From positions 1-64,000 of the forward strand of contig DDIR01000143.1 of NCBI GenBank assembly GCA_002338715.1: a stretch of 64,000 nt of DNA. Reading direction: 5' to 3'. A program made the translations under genes and the position numbers. Within the stretch, counting starts at the first letter, position 1, and the number at the start of each line of letters is the position of its first letter. The notes under the pieces were generated by a model. It was not told the DNA's origin and did no database searches. It was given only the letters and a program-made list of their open reading frames with translations. Origin of the DNA: Phycisphaerales bacterium UBA1845 (lineage in GTDB: Bacteria > Planctomycetota > Phycisphaerae > UBA1845). Shown here in pieces: positions 16,800 through 25,280 of this stretch.

Positions 16800-19700
16800 A
16801 TGAACTCGTTCGAAGACCGTGTAGGTCTGCGCTCACTCGGCGCAACCGTCCTTGCGATCTTGATTTCGTCAACCGTGGGCTGCCAGTCCGCCGTGGAATC
16901 AAACAGCAAAGACGAGACCCGCAGCGGTGATCAATCCACCGCCAACACCAATGCGGATGACGATCGTGAAGTCGAATTCTCGACGCTTGTGGACGACGGG
17001 AACGAGTCCGAACCCACCGGTGAATACACCGATGAGGAAATCGACGACCTGGCCCAGGACGCACCGCCCGCGGGCAGTGTGTTGATGCCGGTTACTGACG
17101 GTGAAGGCAACTCGGGTGTTTACAGCATCCTGGCCGAACCGGTCAGCCCACTGGCGCCGGACACCTGGTCATTCGCGATTCAGCCGGTCGATCCGATCAA
17201 GCGTCAGCGCTATGCGTACGCCTGGGATTTCGGCGATTCAACGCGGAAAGCGATTGGCACGCGGACCTCGCACGTCTTTGCGGAACCCGGAGAGTATGAA
17301 GTTACGCTGTCGGCCCATGAATTCGCGGCGCCGGCGGGCGGACTTTCCAATTTCAATACTGAACTCGGCGACCTCGCGTTTGAATTACAGTTCACCATCA
17401 ATGTCGAAGCACTCGACCTTTCGGAATGTGACGAAGACGCCGACTGCGACGACGGTCTTTTCTGCAATGGTGCGGAAGCATGCGTCGAAGGTCAGTGCGT
17501 TTCGGCTGACGGTCCTTGCGGCGACGATCAATGCGACGAAGACACCGACTCATGCGTCGCTGAAGAGGATCCCTCCGGTCCGCCAATTGGTGGCGGCGGT
17601 GGCGGTGCGGGTGGTGGCGGATGCACCACGGATGCGGAATGTGACGACGGCGACTTCTGCAACGGCGCCGAAGTCTGCGTGGCCGGCGCATGCACCGATG
17701 GCGAACTTCCCTGCCCGACGAGTGGCTGCAACGAAACGACCGACGCATGCAGCGATGTCCTCATCGCCGTTGGCGACCAGTGGCACTATCAGAAGGGACT
17801 TTCGGGAACCCCGCCAGTCGGTTGGGCGAACACGTTCTTCAACGATGGCAGTTGGCTCGTCGGTCCGACCGGTATCGGTTATGGCGACGGTGACGACGCG
17901 ACCGTTCTCGACGACATGGCCGGCAGTTATGTGACCGTCTATGCCCGTCGCAAATTCGACATTCCCGAAGGCGCAAGCGTTTCAAACCTGAATCTCGTCA
18001 TCGATTACGACGACGCTTTTGTCGCCTACCTCAATGGTACGGAAGTGGTCCGCCGCAACATCGGCGCTCCGGGCTCACCGGTGAATCGCGGGACCGAAGC
18101 CGACTCCGGCAGAGAAGCAGGCGTCGCCGAAGAAATCAATCTCTCCGTCGCGGGCTTGCTGCTCAACGGCACCAACACCCTCGCCATCGAGATCCACAAC
18201 TTCAACATCGAAAGTTCGGACCTGACCCTGATTCCGTCGCTGTTCGTGGCCGACGCAGTGACTTGCTCCACCGACGCCGACTGTGACGACGGTGCATTCT
18301 GCAACGGTTCGGAATCGTGCGTCAACGGTGCCTGCCAAGCCGGTACCGCGCCGTGCGATGCAGCACAGTGCGACGAGGCTGGCGACTTCTGCCTTGAATG
18401 CGATTCGAACCTCGACTGCGACGACGGCGTGTTCTGCAACGGTACCGAAACGTGTGATCAGGGTCGCTGCCTCGACGGTACGCCGCCCTGCTCCGAGGAA
18501 CTTTGCGACGAAGCCAACGAATTCTGTGGCGAATGCTCGCAGGACAGCGATTGCGACGACGGCGCGTTCTGCAACGGTGTCGAGTCTTGCAATGCCGGCT
18601 CCTGTGTACCAGGTGTCGCCCCGTGCGATGACGCATCCTTGTGCAACGAAGGCACGGACCGCTGCGACGAATGCGGAAATGACGCCGACTGCGACGACGG
18701 CTTGTTCTGCAACGGATCGGAAAGATGCAGCAACGGTACCTGCTCAGCCGGCGTCGCGCCCTGCGGTTCTGATCTCTGCAGCGAAGAACGCGACAACTGC
18801 GACGAATGCGGCAGTGATGCCGATTGCGACGACGGACTGTTCTGTAACGGTGCAGAGTATTGCGAGGCTGGCGTCTGCATGGCCGGCAGCATTCCCTGCG
18901 ACGACGATTCGGCCTGCAACGAAGCGACGAACGCCTGCGATACCGAATCCAATGACGGTGGATTCAGCGAGGACTTCGATGGACTTTCCGACGGAAGCGA
19001 CCCAGCCAACTGGTTCGATACCGGCGCCAACAACAGCCTCAGCCAGAATAACGGTCTCTTCAAAGTCCAGACCGCAAGCGGCAACAAGGTTCTCGGTACC
19101 ACCTCGACGCAGACCAACATCCACTCGCACTACGTCGGTGACGGAAGCGCGAACTGGACGGCTTATGCGTTCAGCGGACGCATGCGAGCCACCTCATCAA
19201 CCGGTGGCGTCGGTGTGACGTTCTTGTCAGACTTCCCCAACAGCGACACGTATTACCGACTTCGCGAATGGGGTGGCGGAACGTTCCACATCTCGCCGCA
19301 CGGTACCGACATTTCCGGTGGCGAAACCGATTCGGGTGTGAGCCTCACCGCAGGTACCTGGTTCCACTTCGTTGTCGAGGTGGAAGACAACGGCTCGCGT
19401 ACGGACATCCGTGTAAAGGTCTGGGCCGACGGTACCAACGAACCGAACAACTGGCAGATCAATTGCTATGACGATCGCGGCACGCGGATCACGCACGGTA
19501 CGGTTGGTGTGTGGGCTATGGGTGCGGGCGACAAACAGTGGGACGATTTCGGCGTGACCTTCTTCAACTGCGACGAAGACTCCGACAATGACGGAGAACC
19601 GAACTGCAGCGACGGTTGCCCGAATGATGCATCGAAGCAGAGCGAAGGGCAGTGTGGTTGCGGTATCGCCGATACGGACTCCGACGGTGACGGTGTCGCC

Positions 19701-21551
19701 AACTGCCTCGACCAATGCCCCGGACAAGCCGACGTCGACTCAGACGGTGATGATACGCTCGACTGCGAAGACGGCTGCCCGAACGATGCCGAGAAGACCG
19801 AACCGGGCGTGTGTGGTTGCGGTACGTCTGACGTGGACTCCGACGAAGACGGCGTCCCCGATTGCAACGACGTGTGCCCAGGTTTTGACGACAATGTCGA
19901 TACCGACAACAACGGAACGCCGGACGGTTGCCAACCATGCGGTAGCAATGCCGACTGTGATGACGGATTGTTCTGCAACGGTGCTGAAGTCTGTCAAAGC
20001 GGATCGTGTGTGGCAGGCAGCTTGCCGTGCGACTCGGACGAATTCTGCAACGAGGCAACCGATTCATGCGATGCCGACGGATGGCAGGCGCCGATCGGTA
20101 TTCCGGAACCGAGCTTCGGTGTGCGTGAAACGGTGGCCAACACTTACGGCAACGATTCATTCTACACGCACTGGGTCGATCGCACGCACTCAAGCGCGAC
20201 CGACAGCAACAACCCGAACGGCTCACCGTCGAAACCGCGCGTGACGATTCCGACCAACCTGCCCGCTGGCAGCGTCGTGGAACTTCGCGGTGGACCATAC
20301 AACTATTCGTCGGGCGGCGATCTGCCGATGTCGGCGAACGGTACGGCACAGCAGCCGGTATTCATCCGTGGTCCGCGCAGCGGTGCTCGCCCGGTCGTGT
20401 CTCGGTCGGTGAACTTCGGCGGTCAGTACCTTATCGTCGAAAACATCGAGTTTGACGGTGCGAACGGTCTCTTCACCGACAACGGCGACCACCACATCGC
20501 CGTGAGAAACAGCGAGTTCATCGGTGGCGGTGGTGCGGGCATTTTGATTATCTCGTGGGACGGCAGCACGCTTCACGACATCGTGATTTCGAATTGCGTG
20601 ATTCGCGATTGGGGTGATTGGCAAGCCAACTTCGACGAGGACTATCACGGTATCAATGTCGGCCACAAGACGAACAACATCTGGCTGCTCGACAACGAAC
20701 TGTATCACAACAGCGGTGACGGCGTGCAGATCAACGGTGGACAAGGCGGCTGGAGTTCGACCCACCACATCTACCTCGGTCGAAACGAAGCATGGCAGAA
20801 CAAGCAGACCGGGTTCTGGGCGAAGCAGTCCAGCCACGTCGTCATGTCGGAAAACATTGCCCACGGTAATACGCCTAGCGATTCGTCGCTGCATGCAGCC
20901 GGTATGGGCGGTCAATATGATCCGAATCCGATCTGGTTCCTTTACAACGAGATCTACGACTGCGATACGGGCTTCGCACAGATGAGCGGTGATGGTGGCG
21001 GTGGTAACAGTTACTACATCGGTAACGTGATCCACGACCTGCACGACAGCAACAACGACTTCAATCCGGGGTCGGCATGGTCGAACGCAGCGTTCACGTT
21101 GATCGGTACGAACAATCGCTACGTCATCAACAACACGGCGTACAACGTGCCAGCCGGTATCAACGGGCCTGCGACGTATGGCAGTTATGTCATCGCGAAC
21201 AACATCATCTCGAACATCAACGAGCCCGGTGGGCGTCACGTGATGCTTGAGTATCCCGGTGCGGTGAATAACTCTTCGATGACGAACTGCCTGTTCTATC
21301 AAAACGGCAGCGCGGTGGACATCCAGTGGGCGAACAGTTATCCGCAGTCCACGAACTTCACCGGATCGTTCAGCGCCAACCCGATGTTCGTGAGCCCGAA
21401 CGCCGACAACTTCGCGCTGCAACCAAGCAGCCCGGCGATCGGTGCGGGTTCATCAAGCGCCGAGGAAAGCGTCTACAGCACGTTCGAGTCGTTGTACGGC
21501 CTGAGCATCCGCCCCAACCGGGCAACGGTAGACATCGGCGCACCGTACTAG
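16800..21551 (+). CDS. Mosaic lipoprotein: PKD, Cys-rich repeats, lectin-like, TSP3 and beta-helix domains
   Basis: 1,583 residues, strong AGGAG before ATG. The signal peptide ends in a lipobox-like STVGC (Cys28), so it is probably a lipid-anchored surface protein. A PKD domain (YAWDFGDSTRKAIG) lies near residue 138. Eight Cys-rich repeats of the CDDGLFCNGAE type lie at about 210-310, 488-717 and 1046-1092. A galactose-binding-like domain spans about 320-486, a concanavalin-like domain 721-922 and thrombospondin-3 calcium repeats 923-1045. The C-terminal 490 residues form a right-handed beta-helix region with many NxI/NxV turns, homologous to the 25281 gene. It may bind or cleave polysaccharide, but no catalytic residues can be assigned. 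Confidence 0.85.
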   Translation: MNSFEDRVGLRSLGATVLAILISSTVGCQSAVESNSKDETRSGDQSTANTNADDDREVEFSTLVDDGNESEPTGEYTDEEIDDLAQDAPPAGSVLMPVTDGEGNSGVYSILAEPVSPLAPDTWSFAIQPVDPIKRQRYAYAWDFGDSTRKAIGTRTSHVFAEPGEYEVTLSAHEFAAPAGGLSNFNTELGDLAFELQFTINVEALDLSECDEDADCDDGLFCNGAEACVEGQCVSADGPCGDDQCDEDTDSCVAEEDPSGPPIGGGGGGAGGGGCTTDAECDDGDFCNGAEVCVAGACTDGELPCPTSGCNETTDACSDVLIAVGDQWHYQKGLSGTPPVGWANTFFNDGSWLVGPTGIGYGDGDDATVLDDMAGSYVTVYARRKFDIPEGASVSNLNLVIDYDDAFVAYLNGTEVVRRNIGAPGSPVNRGTEADSGREAGVAEEINLSVAGLLLNGTNTLAIEIHNFNIESSDLTLIPSLFVADAVTCSTDADCDDGAFCNGSESCVNGACQAGTAPCDAAQCDEAGDFCLECDSNLDCDDGVFCNGTETCDQGRCLDGTPPCSEELCDEANEFCGECSQDSDCDDGAFCNGVESCNAGSCVPGVAPCDDASLCNEGTDRCDECGNDADCDDGLFCNGSERCSNGTCSAGVAPCGSDLCSEERDNCDECGSDADCDDGLFCNGAEYCEAGVCMAGSIPCDDDSACNEATNACDTESNDGGFSEDFDGLSDGSDPANWFDTGANNSLSQNNGLFKVQTASGNKVLGTTSTQTNIHSHYVGDGSANWTAYAFSGRMRATSSTGGVGVTFLSDFPNSDTYYRLREWGGGTFHISPHGTDISGGETDSGVSLTAGTWFHFVVEVEDNGSRTDIRVKVWADGTNEPNNWQINCYDDRGTRITHGTVGVWAMGAGDKQWDDFGVTFFNCDEDSDNDGEPNCSDGCPNDASKQSEGQCGCGIADTDSDGDGVANCLDQCPGQADVDSDGDDTLDCEDGCPNDAEKTEPGVCGCGTSDVDSDEDGVPDCNDVCPGFDDNVDTDNNGTPDGCQPCGSNADCDDGLFCNGAEVCQSGSCVAGSLPCDSDEFCNEATDSCDADGWQAPIGIPEPSFGVRETVANTYGNDSFYTHWVDRTHSSATDSNNPNGSPSKPRVTIPTNLPAGSVVELRGGPYNYSSGGDLPMSANGTAQQPVFIRGPRSGARPVVSRSVNFGGQYLIVENIEFDGANGLFTDNGDHHIAVRNSEFIGGGGAGILIISWDGSTLHDIVISNCVIRDWGDWQANFDEDYHGINVGHKTNNIWLLDNELYHNSGDGVQINGGQGGWSSTHHIYLGRNEAWQNKQTGFWAKQSSHVVMSENIAHGNTPSDSSLHAAGMGGQYDPNPIWFLYNEIYDCDTGFAQMSGDGGGGNSYYIGNVIHDLHDSNNDFNPGSAWSNAAFTLIGTNNRYVINNTAYNVPAGINGPATYGSYVIANNIISNINEPGGRHVMLEYPGAVNNSSMTNCLFYQNGSAVDIQWANSYPQSTNFTGSFSANPMFVSPNADNFALQPSSPAIGAGSSSAEESVYSTFESLYGLSIRPNRATVDIGAPY

Positions 21552-21592
21552 AAAGTTACGAAGCACCGTATCCAACAAGCACCTGTCAAGAG

Positions 21593-21632
21593 GCGGGGCC
21601 AGGCCAATCAAAGCCTGGCTCCGCTTCATTTT
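21593..21632 (+). terminator. Rho-independent terminator after the mosaic lipoprotein
   Basis: A 12-bp stem (21593-21604 with 21613-21624, one G-U pair) and an 8-base loop are followed by TTCATTTT. It lies 42 bases after the stop at 21551. Confidence 0.8.
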
Positions 21633-21761
21633 GCGCGCCAATGCCAGGACGATCCCGTAGGGTCCGCTGTGCGGACCGGTCAACAACGACCGGTTTTCAA
21701 TCACCGGCATCCCATGTATTCTGATTGCTCGCACCATTCACTTGACGCGAGGACTAGAAGA

Positions 21762-23171
21762 ATGCAGGCAAAGCGAAAGCCTTGGTTGGTCGTTTCAGTT
21801 GTGCTGCTGATCGCCGGGACGGTCGCGACATTTTTCTTTGTCCGGAATCTGAACCACAAATGGGAAGCCATCGCCCTCTGGGAAGCCTGCCGCGACGAGT
21901 TGATCGCAAAGGGTGAACCGCTCACTTTGTCTGAGATCGAAGCAAGGCGGCCACTTGTACCAGATAACGAAAATGGCTCGTTGGTGATCGAAAACTTCGC
22001 GGCGGAACTTCAAGACTTGAATTCGAACGCAACTGAGCCTATTCCAATCTTCAATGTTGAACTCCGACGCATTGACCCGTACGCCGGTATCCCGGCAGGG
22101 TCAGTCGAGCCGATGCGTTCATTTCTTGCCGAGAACGATCGCCTGATAAGCGATCTAAGTTTACTCAACGCCAACACCAATGGGCGGCTGACGATCGTCT
22201 CCTACGATTTTGAAGGTGACGACCCGAGCGAATTCGCCATGCCGTCTTTGGCGCCTTGGAATATTGCCGGGAAACTCATGCGCCTTCGGTCAATCAGTCA
22301 ACTGGTCGATGGCGACACGGACGGAGGAGTTGAGTCCATCGTAACTCAATTTGGCATCGCTGCGACGATGCGACATGAGCCGAACTTCATACCTTATAAC
22401 ATTCGCTTGCGGATCATTCGCGATGCCATTTCCGTCTTTGAGGCAGCACTTCGAACTGACAAACTTGAGCCCCATCACCTTGACCGCATTTCTGAAAAAA
22501 TCAGAAAACAAGCTGCAACGATCTCACCAGCCGAAGTCATGCGGATTGAACGCGCTTTTCTAATTCTGTTGTATGAGAGTCTCGCCGCAAAGAAAATCGA
22601 TGTTGCCGCCGCTTTTGCCGACCAGGACATACCCGACGCCGTTGCAATATCAGAGTATGACATCCGCATCGCCCAAGTTCGCGCAGTCTCGTATTTTCCA
22701 AACCGAATTGCGGCCGCGCATGATCCCGAGCAATTGCTGAGCGCCCGCAAGGACAGAAGCTTCACGCGAAAATATCTATCGATTGATGAAAACAAGCGTT
22801 GGTTATATAGAAATATCTTGCCTGATTCGTACTTCTGCGTCTTGGCGGCTCGGACGCATGCCTTGCTGCGCTGCGCGCTGACTGGAATTGCGGCTGAGCG
22901 ATTTAGAATGGATCGCAAAAGATTTCCACGAACTCTGGACGAACTTGTGCCAACCTACATCGATGCGATCCCAAATGATCCTTTCACCCGAAAACCCTTG
23001 AGTCTCGCCAAGACCGATCACGGGATCGTCATCTATTCGTTTGGGATAGACGAAGAGGACGACGGCGGGAAACTCAAAGCTCCCGAAGGTGAATACGGTT
23101 CACCTGACATCGGTTTTCGTCTAGCCTCCCCAGAACACCGCGGTTCGCTTGTTGCCTCGCCCTCGCTCTAG
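21762..23171 (+). CDS. Membrane-anchored planctomycete conserved protein of unknown function
   Basis: 469 residues from ATG 21762, just after GGACTAGAAGA. A single N-terminal transmembrane segment (WLVVSVVLLIAGTVATFFF) follows a short basic head, so the bulk should be periplasmic. The C-terminus has the FPRTLDELVPTYIDAIPNDP pattern with an FTRKPL turn and YSFGIDEEDDGG, a signature I recognise from many planctomycete hypothetical proteins, sometimes described near pilin-like or secretion contexts. No catalytic motif. The preceding terminator makes it a separate transcription unit; function unknown. Confidence 0.75.
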   Translation: MQAKRKPWLVVSVVLLIAGTVATFFFVRNLNHKWEAIALWEACRDELIAKGEPLTLSEIEARRPLVPDNENGSLVIENFAAELQDLNSNATEPIPIFNVELRRIDPYAGIPAGSVEPMRSFLAENDRLISDLSLLNANTNGRLTIVSYDFEGDDPSEFAMPSLAPWNIAGKLMRLRSISQLVDGDTDGGVESIVTQFGIAATMRHEPNFIPYNIRLRIIRDAISVFEAALRTDKLEPHHLDRISEKIRKQAATISPAEVMRIERAFLILLYESLAAKKIDVAAAFADQDIPDAVAISEYDIRIAQVRAVSYFPNRIAAAHDPEQLLSARKDRSFTRKYLSIDENKRWLYRNILPDSYFCVLAARTHALLRCALTGIAAERFRMDRKRFPRTLDELVPTYIDAIPNDPFTRKPLSLAKTDHGIVIYSFGIDEEDDGGKLKAPEGEYGSPDIGFRLASPEHRGSLVASPSL

Positions 23172-23207
23172 ACAAACGCGCAAACGGAACGTTCAAACCG
23201 CAAAGCG

Positions 23208-23627
23208 TCAGGCTTTGGTGTCATCGACAAGATCCACCCCGATTCTTCTTGCTGCAATTCGCAAATTGCGATCGTACGTCCACAACGGCAGCGCCGTTGC
23301 CGTGGCGAGTTCGAGGTAGACCGCGTCGTACGCGGAAAGCTGGTGCGGCCTTGCGATCAGCGCAAGCTGCTCCATGCTGCGATTCTTCGGATCGCCGACA
23401 ACCTCGATATCGAGTGCCTCAAGAATCTGTAAGAAGCGCGTACCTTGCGATGGCGTGAGTTGCTTACGGCGCTCTTTCACGAGAATCGCATTGACGACTT
23501 CGAGTCGCCATAAGAAAGGGGCGATCAAAGTTGAATCGCCAAGCACCGATCCAATCGCGCTGACACGTGCCTTGTCCTCGAAGAGCCACGCGAGCGTCAC
23601 GCTGGCATCAATCACAAGGTCAGCCAC
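23208..23627 (-). CDS. vapC: PIN-domain toxin, VapC-like
   Basis: About 139 residues. PIN-domain RNases cleave tRNA, rRNA or mRNA at a Mg-binding acidic site. The expected acidic residues are visible: Asp in LVIDAS, Glu in WRLEVVNAI, Asp in LSAYDAVYLELA and Asp in WTYDRNL. The GTG start at 23627 overlaps the antitoxin stop by 8 bases and gives the standard M-A-D-L-V-I-D-A-S beginning; a TTG at 23648 is less likely. Toxicity should be neutralised by the adjacent antitoxin. Target unknown. Confidence 0.87.
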   Translation of the reverse strand: MADLVIDASVTLAWLFEDKARVSAIGSVLGDSTLIAPFLWRLEVVNAILVKERRKQLTPSQGTRFLQILEALDIEVVGDPKNRSMEQLALIARPHQLSAYDAVYLELATATALPLWTYDRNLRIAARRIGVDLVDDTKA

Positions 23628-23886
23628 GGTCGGGCCGACCTTCCGCAATCAGGTCGAGGATTTCCTTTCGACTCATTTTGGGAACTTCATCGCGCAATTG
23701 CTGCAAGGCGGACAGCGCTTCCGCGCGACTCATTTGCATACCGTTGCGGGCACCAGTCGGTATGATGTCCACAACAGGTTCGCCCCGCCGAGTAACGGTG
23801 ATGGTCCGCCCTTCACGAACAACCCGGTCCACCACTTCTGAAAAGTGCGTTTTGGCCTCAAAAATGCCGATTTGGTCTTGATCCAT
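23620..23886 (-). CDS. Phd/YefM-type antitoxin of the VapC-like toxin
   Basis: 88 residues, ATG 23886. The N-terminal Phd/YefM fold begins IGIFEAKTHFSEVVDRV and continues to VTRRGEPVVDIIP, the DNA-binding dimer part; the C-terminal tail (about 50-88) should wrap the toxin. The toxin gene overlaps its end, so expression is coupled. A promoter and a two-repeat operator directly upstream fit autoregulation by the antitoxin or the complex. Confidence 0.87.
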   Translation of the reverse strand: MDQDQIGIFEAKTHFSEVVDRVVREGRTITVTRRGEPVVDIIPTGARNGMQMSRAEALSALQQLRDEVPKMSRKEILDLIAEGRPDRG

Positions 23887-23896
23887 GGCCGATCCA

Positions 23897-23920
23897 ATCT
23901 AACTAGTTATCTAACCAGTT
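23897..23920 (-). promoter_or_regulatory. Two 12-bp direct repeats, probable antitoxin operator
   Basis: ATCTAACTAGTT and ATCTAACCAGTT (plus-strand reading) are adjacent with one mismatch and contain a palindromic AACTAGTT. They overlap the expected transcription start of the vapBC promoter, 11 bases before the antitoxin ATG. Confidence 0.65.
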
Positions 23921-23921
23921 T

Positions 23922-23949
23922 ATTATGCATCGGAAATCGCATGGGTCAA
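23922..23949 (-). promoter_or_regulatory. vapBC promoter
   Basis: On the minus strand TTGACC (23949-23944) and CATAAT (23927-23922) each match the sigma-70 consensus at five of six bases with a 16-base spacer. The predicted start falls inside the 12-bp direct repeats. Confidence 0.65.
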
Positions 23950-24026
23950 GATTATTCCAGACCGTTCACAAATTCCCCTCCTTGAACAATCTTTCCGCGT
24001 ACCGGGTCTGGGCCACCGCCACCTAT

Positions 24027-24506
24027 TCAAGCCACTGAAAACGGTCGGCCGCATTCGGGACATCGTGGGTCGGACAGTCCGGTTAGATTGTAACCGCAGT
24101 GAAGGCAGTGGTTCCGCCTTCGGCGGCGATGGCGTCGAACCGGACCGCGGATGAATAGAGTTGCGATGCCAACCGACAGGAACAACGCACTCCAAATTGG
24201 GAATATCAGTCCGGAATGCTGCCACCCTTTTTGGTCATAGGAGTAGACTCCGAAGCTATGCCATGTCCGACCCTGAAACGGATGATGCCCCCAGATAAAC
24301 TCTATTTGCGGAGGCGTTTCGCGAATATCGCTGAAGAATAAATCTGCGTTACCGGAGCGGCCTCCCGCCGTAAGTGTTCGCTTCTCTGTAATCTCCCAAT
24401 AAAACGAGCAATCAATGAAATAGCTTGCGCACCAGATGCCAGCTAGAAGAGGAGTGATGACCACGGTGCCCCACCCAATGACATTCGTCGTGAATTTGCG
24501 GATCAT
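24027..24506 (-). CDS. Small membrane protein with C-terminal zinc ribbon
   Basis: About 159 residues from ATG 24506. Two hydrophobic segments (VIGWGTVVITPLLAGIWCAS and SGLIFPIWSALFLSVGIATL) flank a roughly 70-residue loop, and the end is a cytoplasmic-type zinc ribbon CLHCGYNLTG...CPECG. The ATG shares an ATGA overlap with the upstream gene, which has the same architecture, so these are a duplicated pair made together. This family is common and uncharacterised in planctomycetes. No function can be assigned. Confidence 0.75.
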   Translation of the reverse strand: MIRKFTTNVIGWGTVVITPLLAGIWCASYFIDCSFYWEITEKRTLTAGGRSGNADLFFSDIRETPPQIEFIWGHHPFQGRTWHSFGVYSYDQKGWQHSGLIFPIWSALFLSVGIATLFIRGPVRRHRRRRRNHCLHCGYNLTGLSDPRCPECGRPFSVA

Positions 24507-25129
24507 GTTCTCGCACCGCATTCTGGGCACACGCCGGATTCGTTGCCAGCTAGATCGTATGTGCAATTGGTGCAACGATTGAGCCTCTTGAGTCTCTTCA
24601 TATTGCGACATCGAAGATGCCTTCGAACGCTTCGCACGAGCAGGACACCTGGGAAGAGCAGGAACAAGCTCGCCAACAACGCGGCGTGAATTGTTAAACT
24701 AAACATCATGAATTCACCTTTATAGGTCCGCGATATGTTGAGTCCCTGATCGCCGATTCTAATGTGTGTCGATTTGCTCGTATCCTCGGCAAACCCGTCT
24801 ATGCGCCCGCACGATACGCGCACTCGATTAGAGAAAATCGAAGCCGCCAGATAGTTGTCCATATGCCGACATTCAAACTGATCTGTGTCGTCCCACATCA
24901 CGTGGCTGTCGTTTCTTTCAACAGCATATTTCAGCCCCGACTCCTGCGGTTGAACAAGCAGCATGAGGGGAGTTGTGCGTGAAGCATATGATCCGGCAAT
25001 TACGCCGATCGCGAGGCATGTCAGGACCGACACCGCAATGCGTACAGACCACGTCCATACAAACCGAAGCAAACTCCGCGTTTGGCTTGTCTCAATCGCC
25101 TGAGGCTTGGATTCTTCGGAATCGGACAT
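24503..25129 (-). CDS. Small membrane protein with C-terminal zinc ribbon (paralog)
   Basis: About 208 residues from ATG 25129. Two transmembrane segments (SVLTCLAIGVIAGSYA and LTIHAALLASLFLLFPGVLL) bracket a soluble loop; the tail ends CTNCTYDLAG...CPECG, four Cys of a zinc ribbon. It resembles its downstream neighbour in plan though little in the loop. It diverges from the beta-helix lipoprotein gene across about 150 bases, where their promoters should lie. Confidence 0.73.
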   Translation of the reverse strand: MSDSEESKPQAIETSQTRSLLRFVWTWSVRIAVSVLTCLAIGVIAGSYASRTTPLMLLVQPQESGLKYAVERNDSHVMWDDTDQFECRHMDNYLAASIFSNRVRVSCGRIDGFAEDTSKSTHIRIGDQGLNISRTYKGEFMMFSLTIHAALLASLFLLFPGVLLVRSVRRHLRCRNMKRLKRLNRCTNCTYDLAGNESGVCPECGART

Positions 25130-25280
25130 ATTGTCTTCATTGTCTCTCTGCAGGTGGCAAATACAACAAATTCGGCTTCGTAACAGCTTTGGCACGACTG
25201 AACGGCCACGCGCTTGTCATCTTGCTCTTGCTTCGGACATAATTGTGGGTTGCCCATTTTACTGGGCTGGGGTTTGGACG

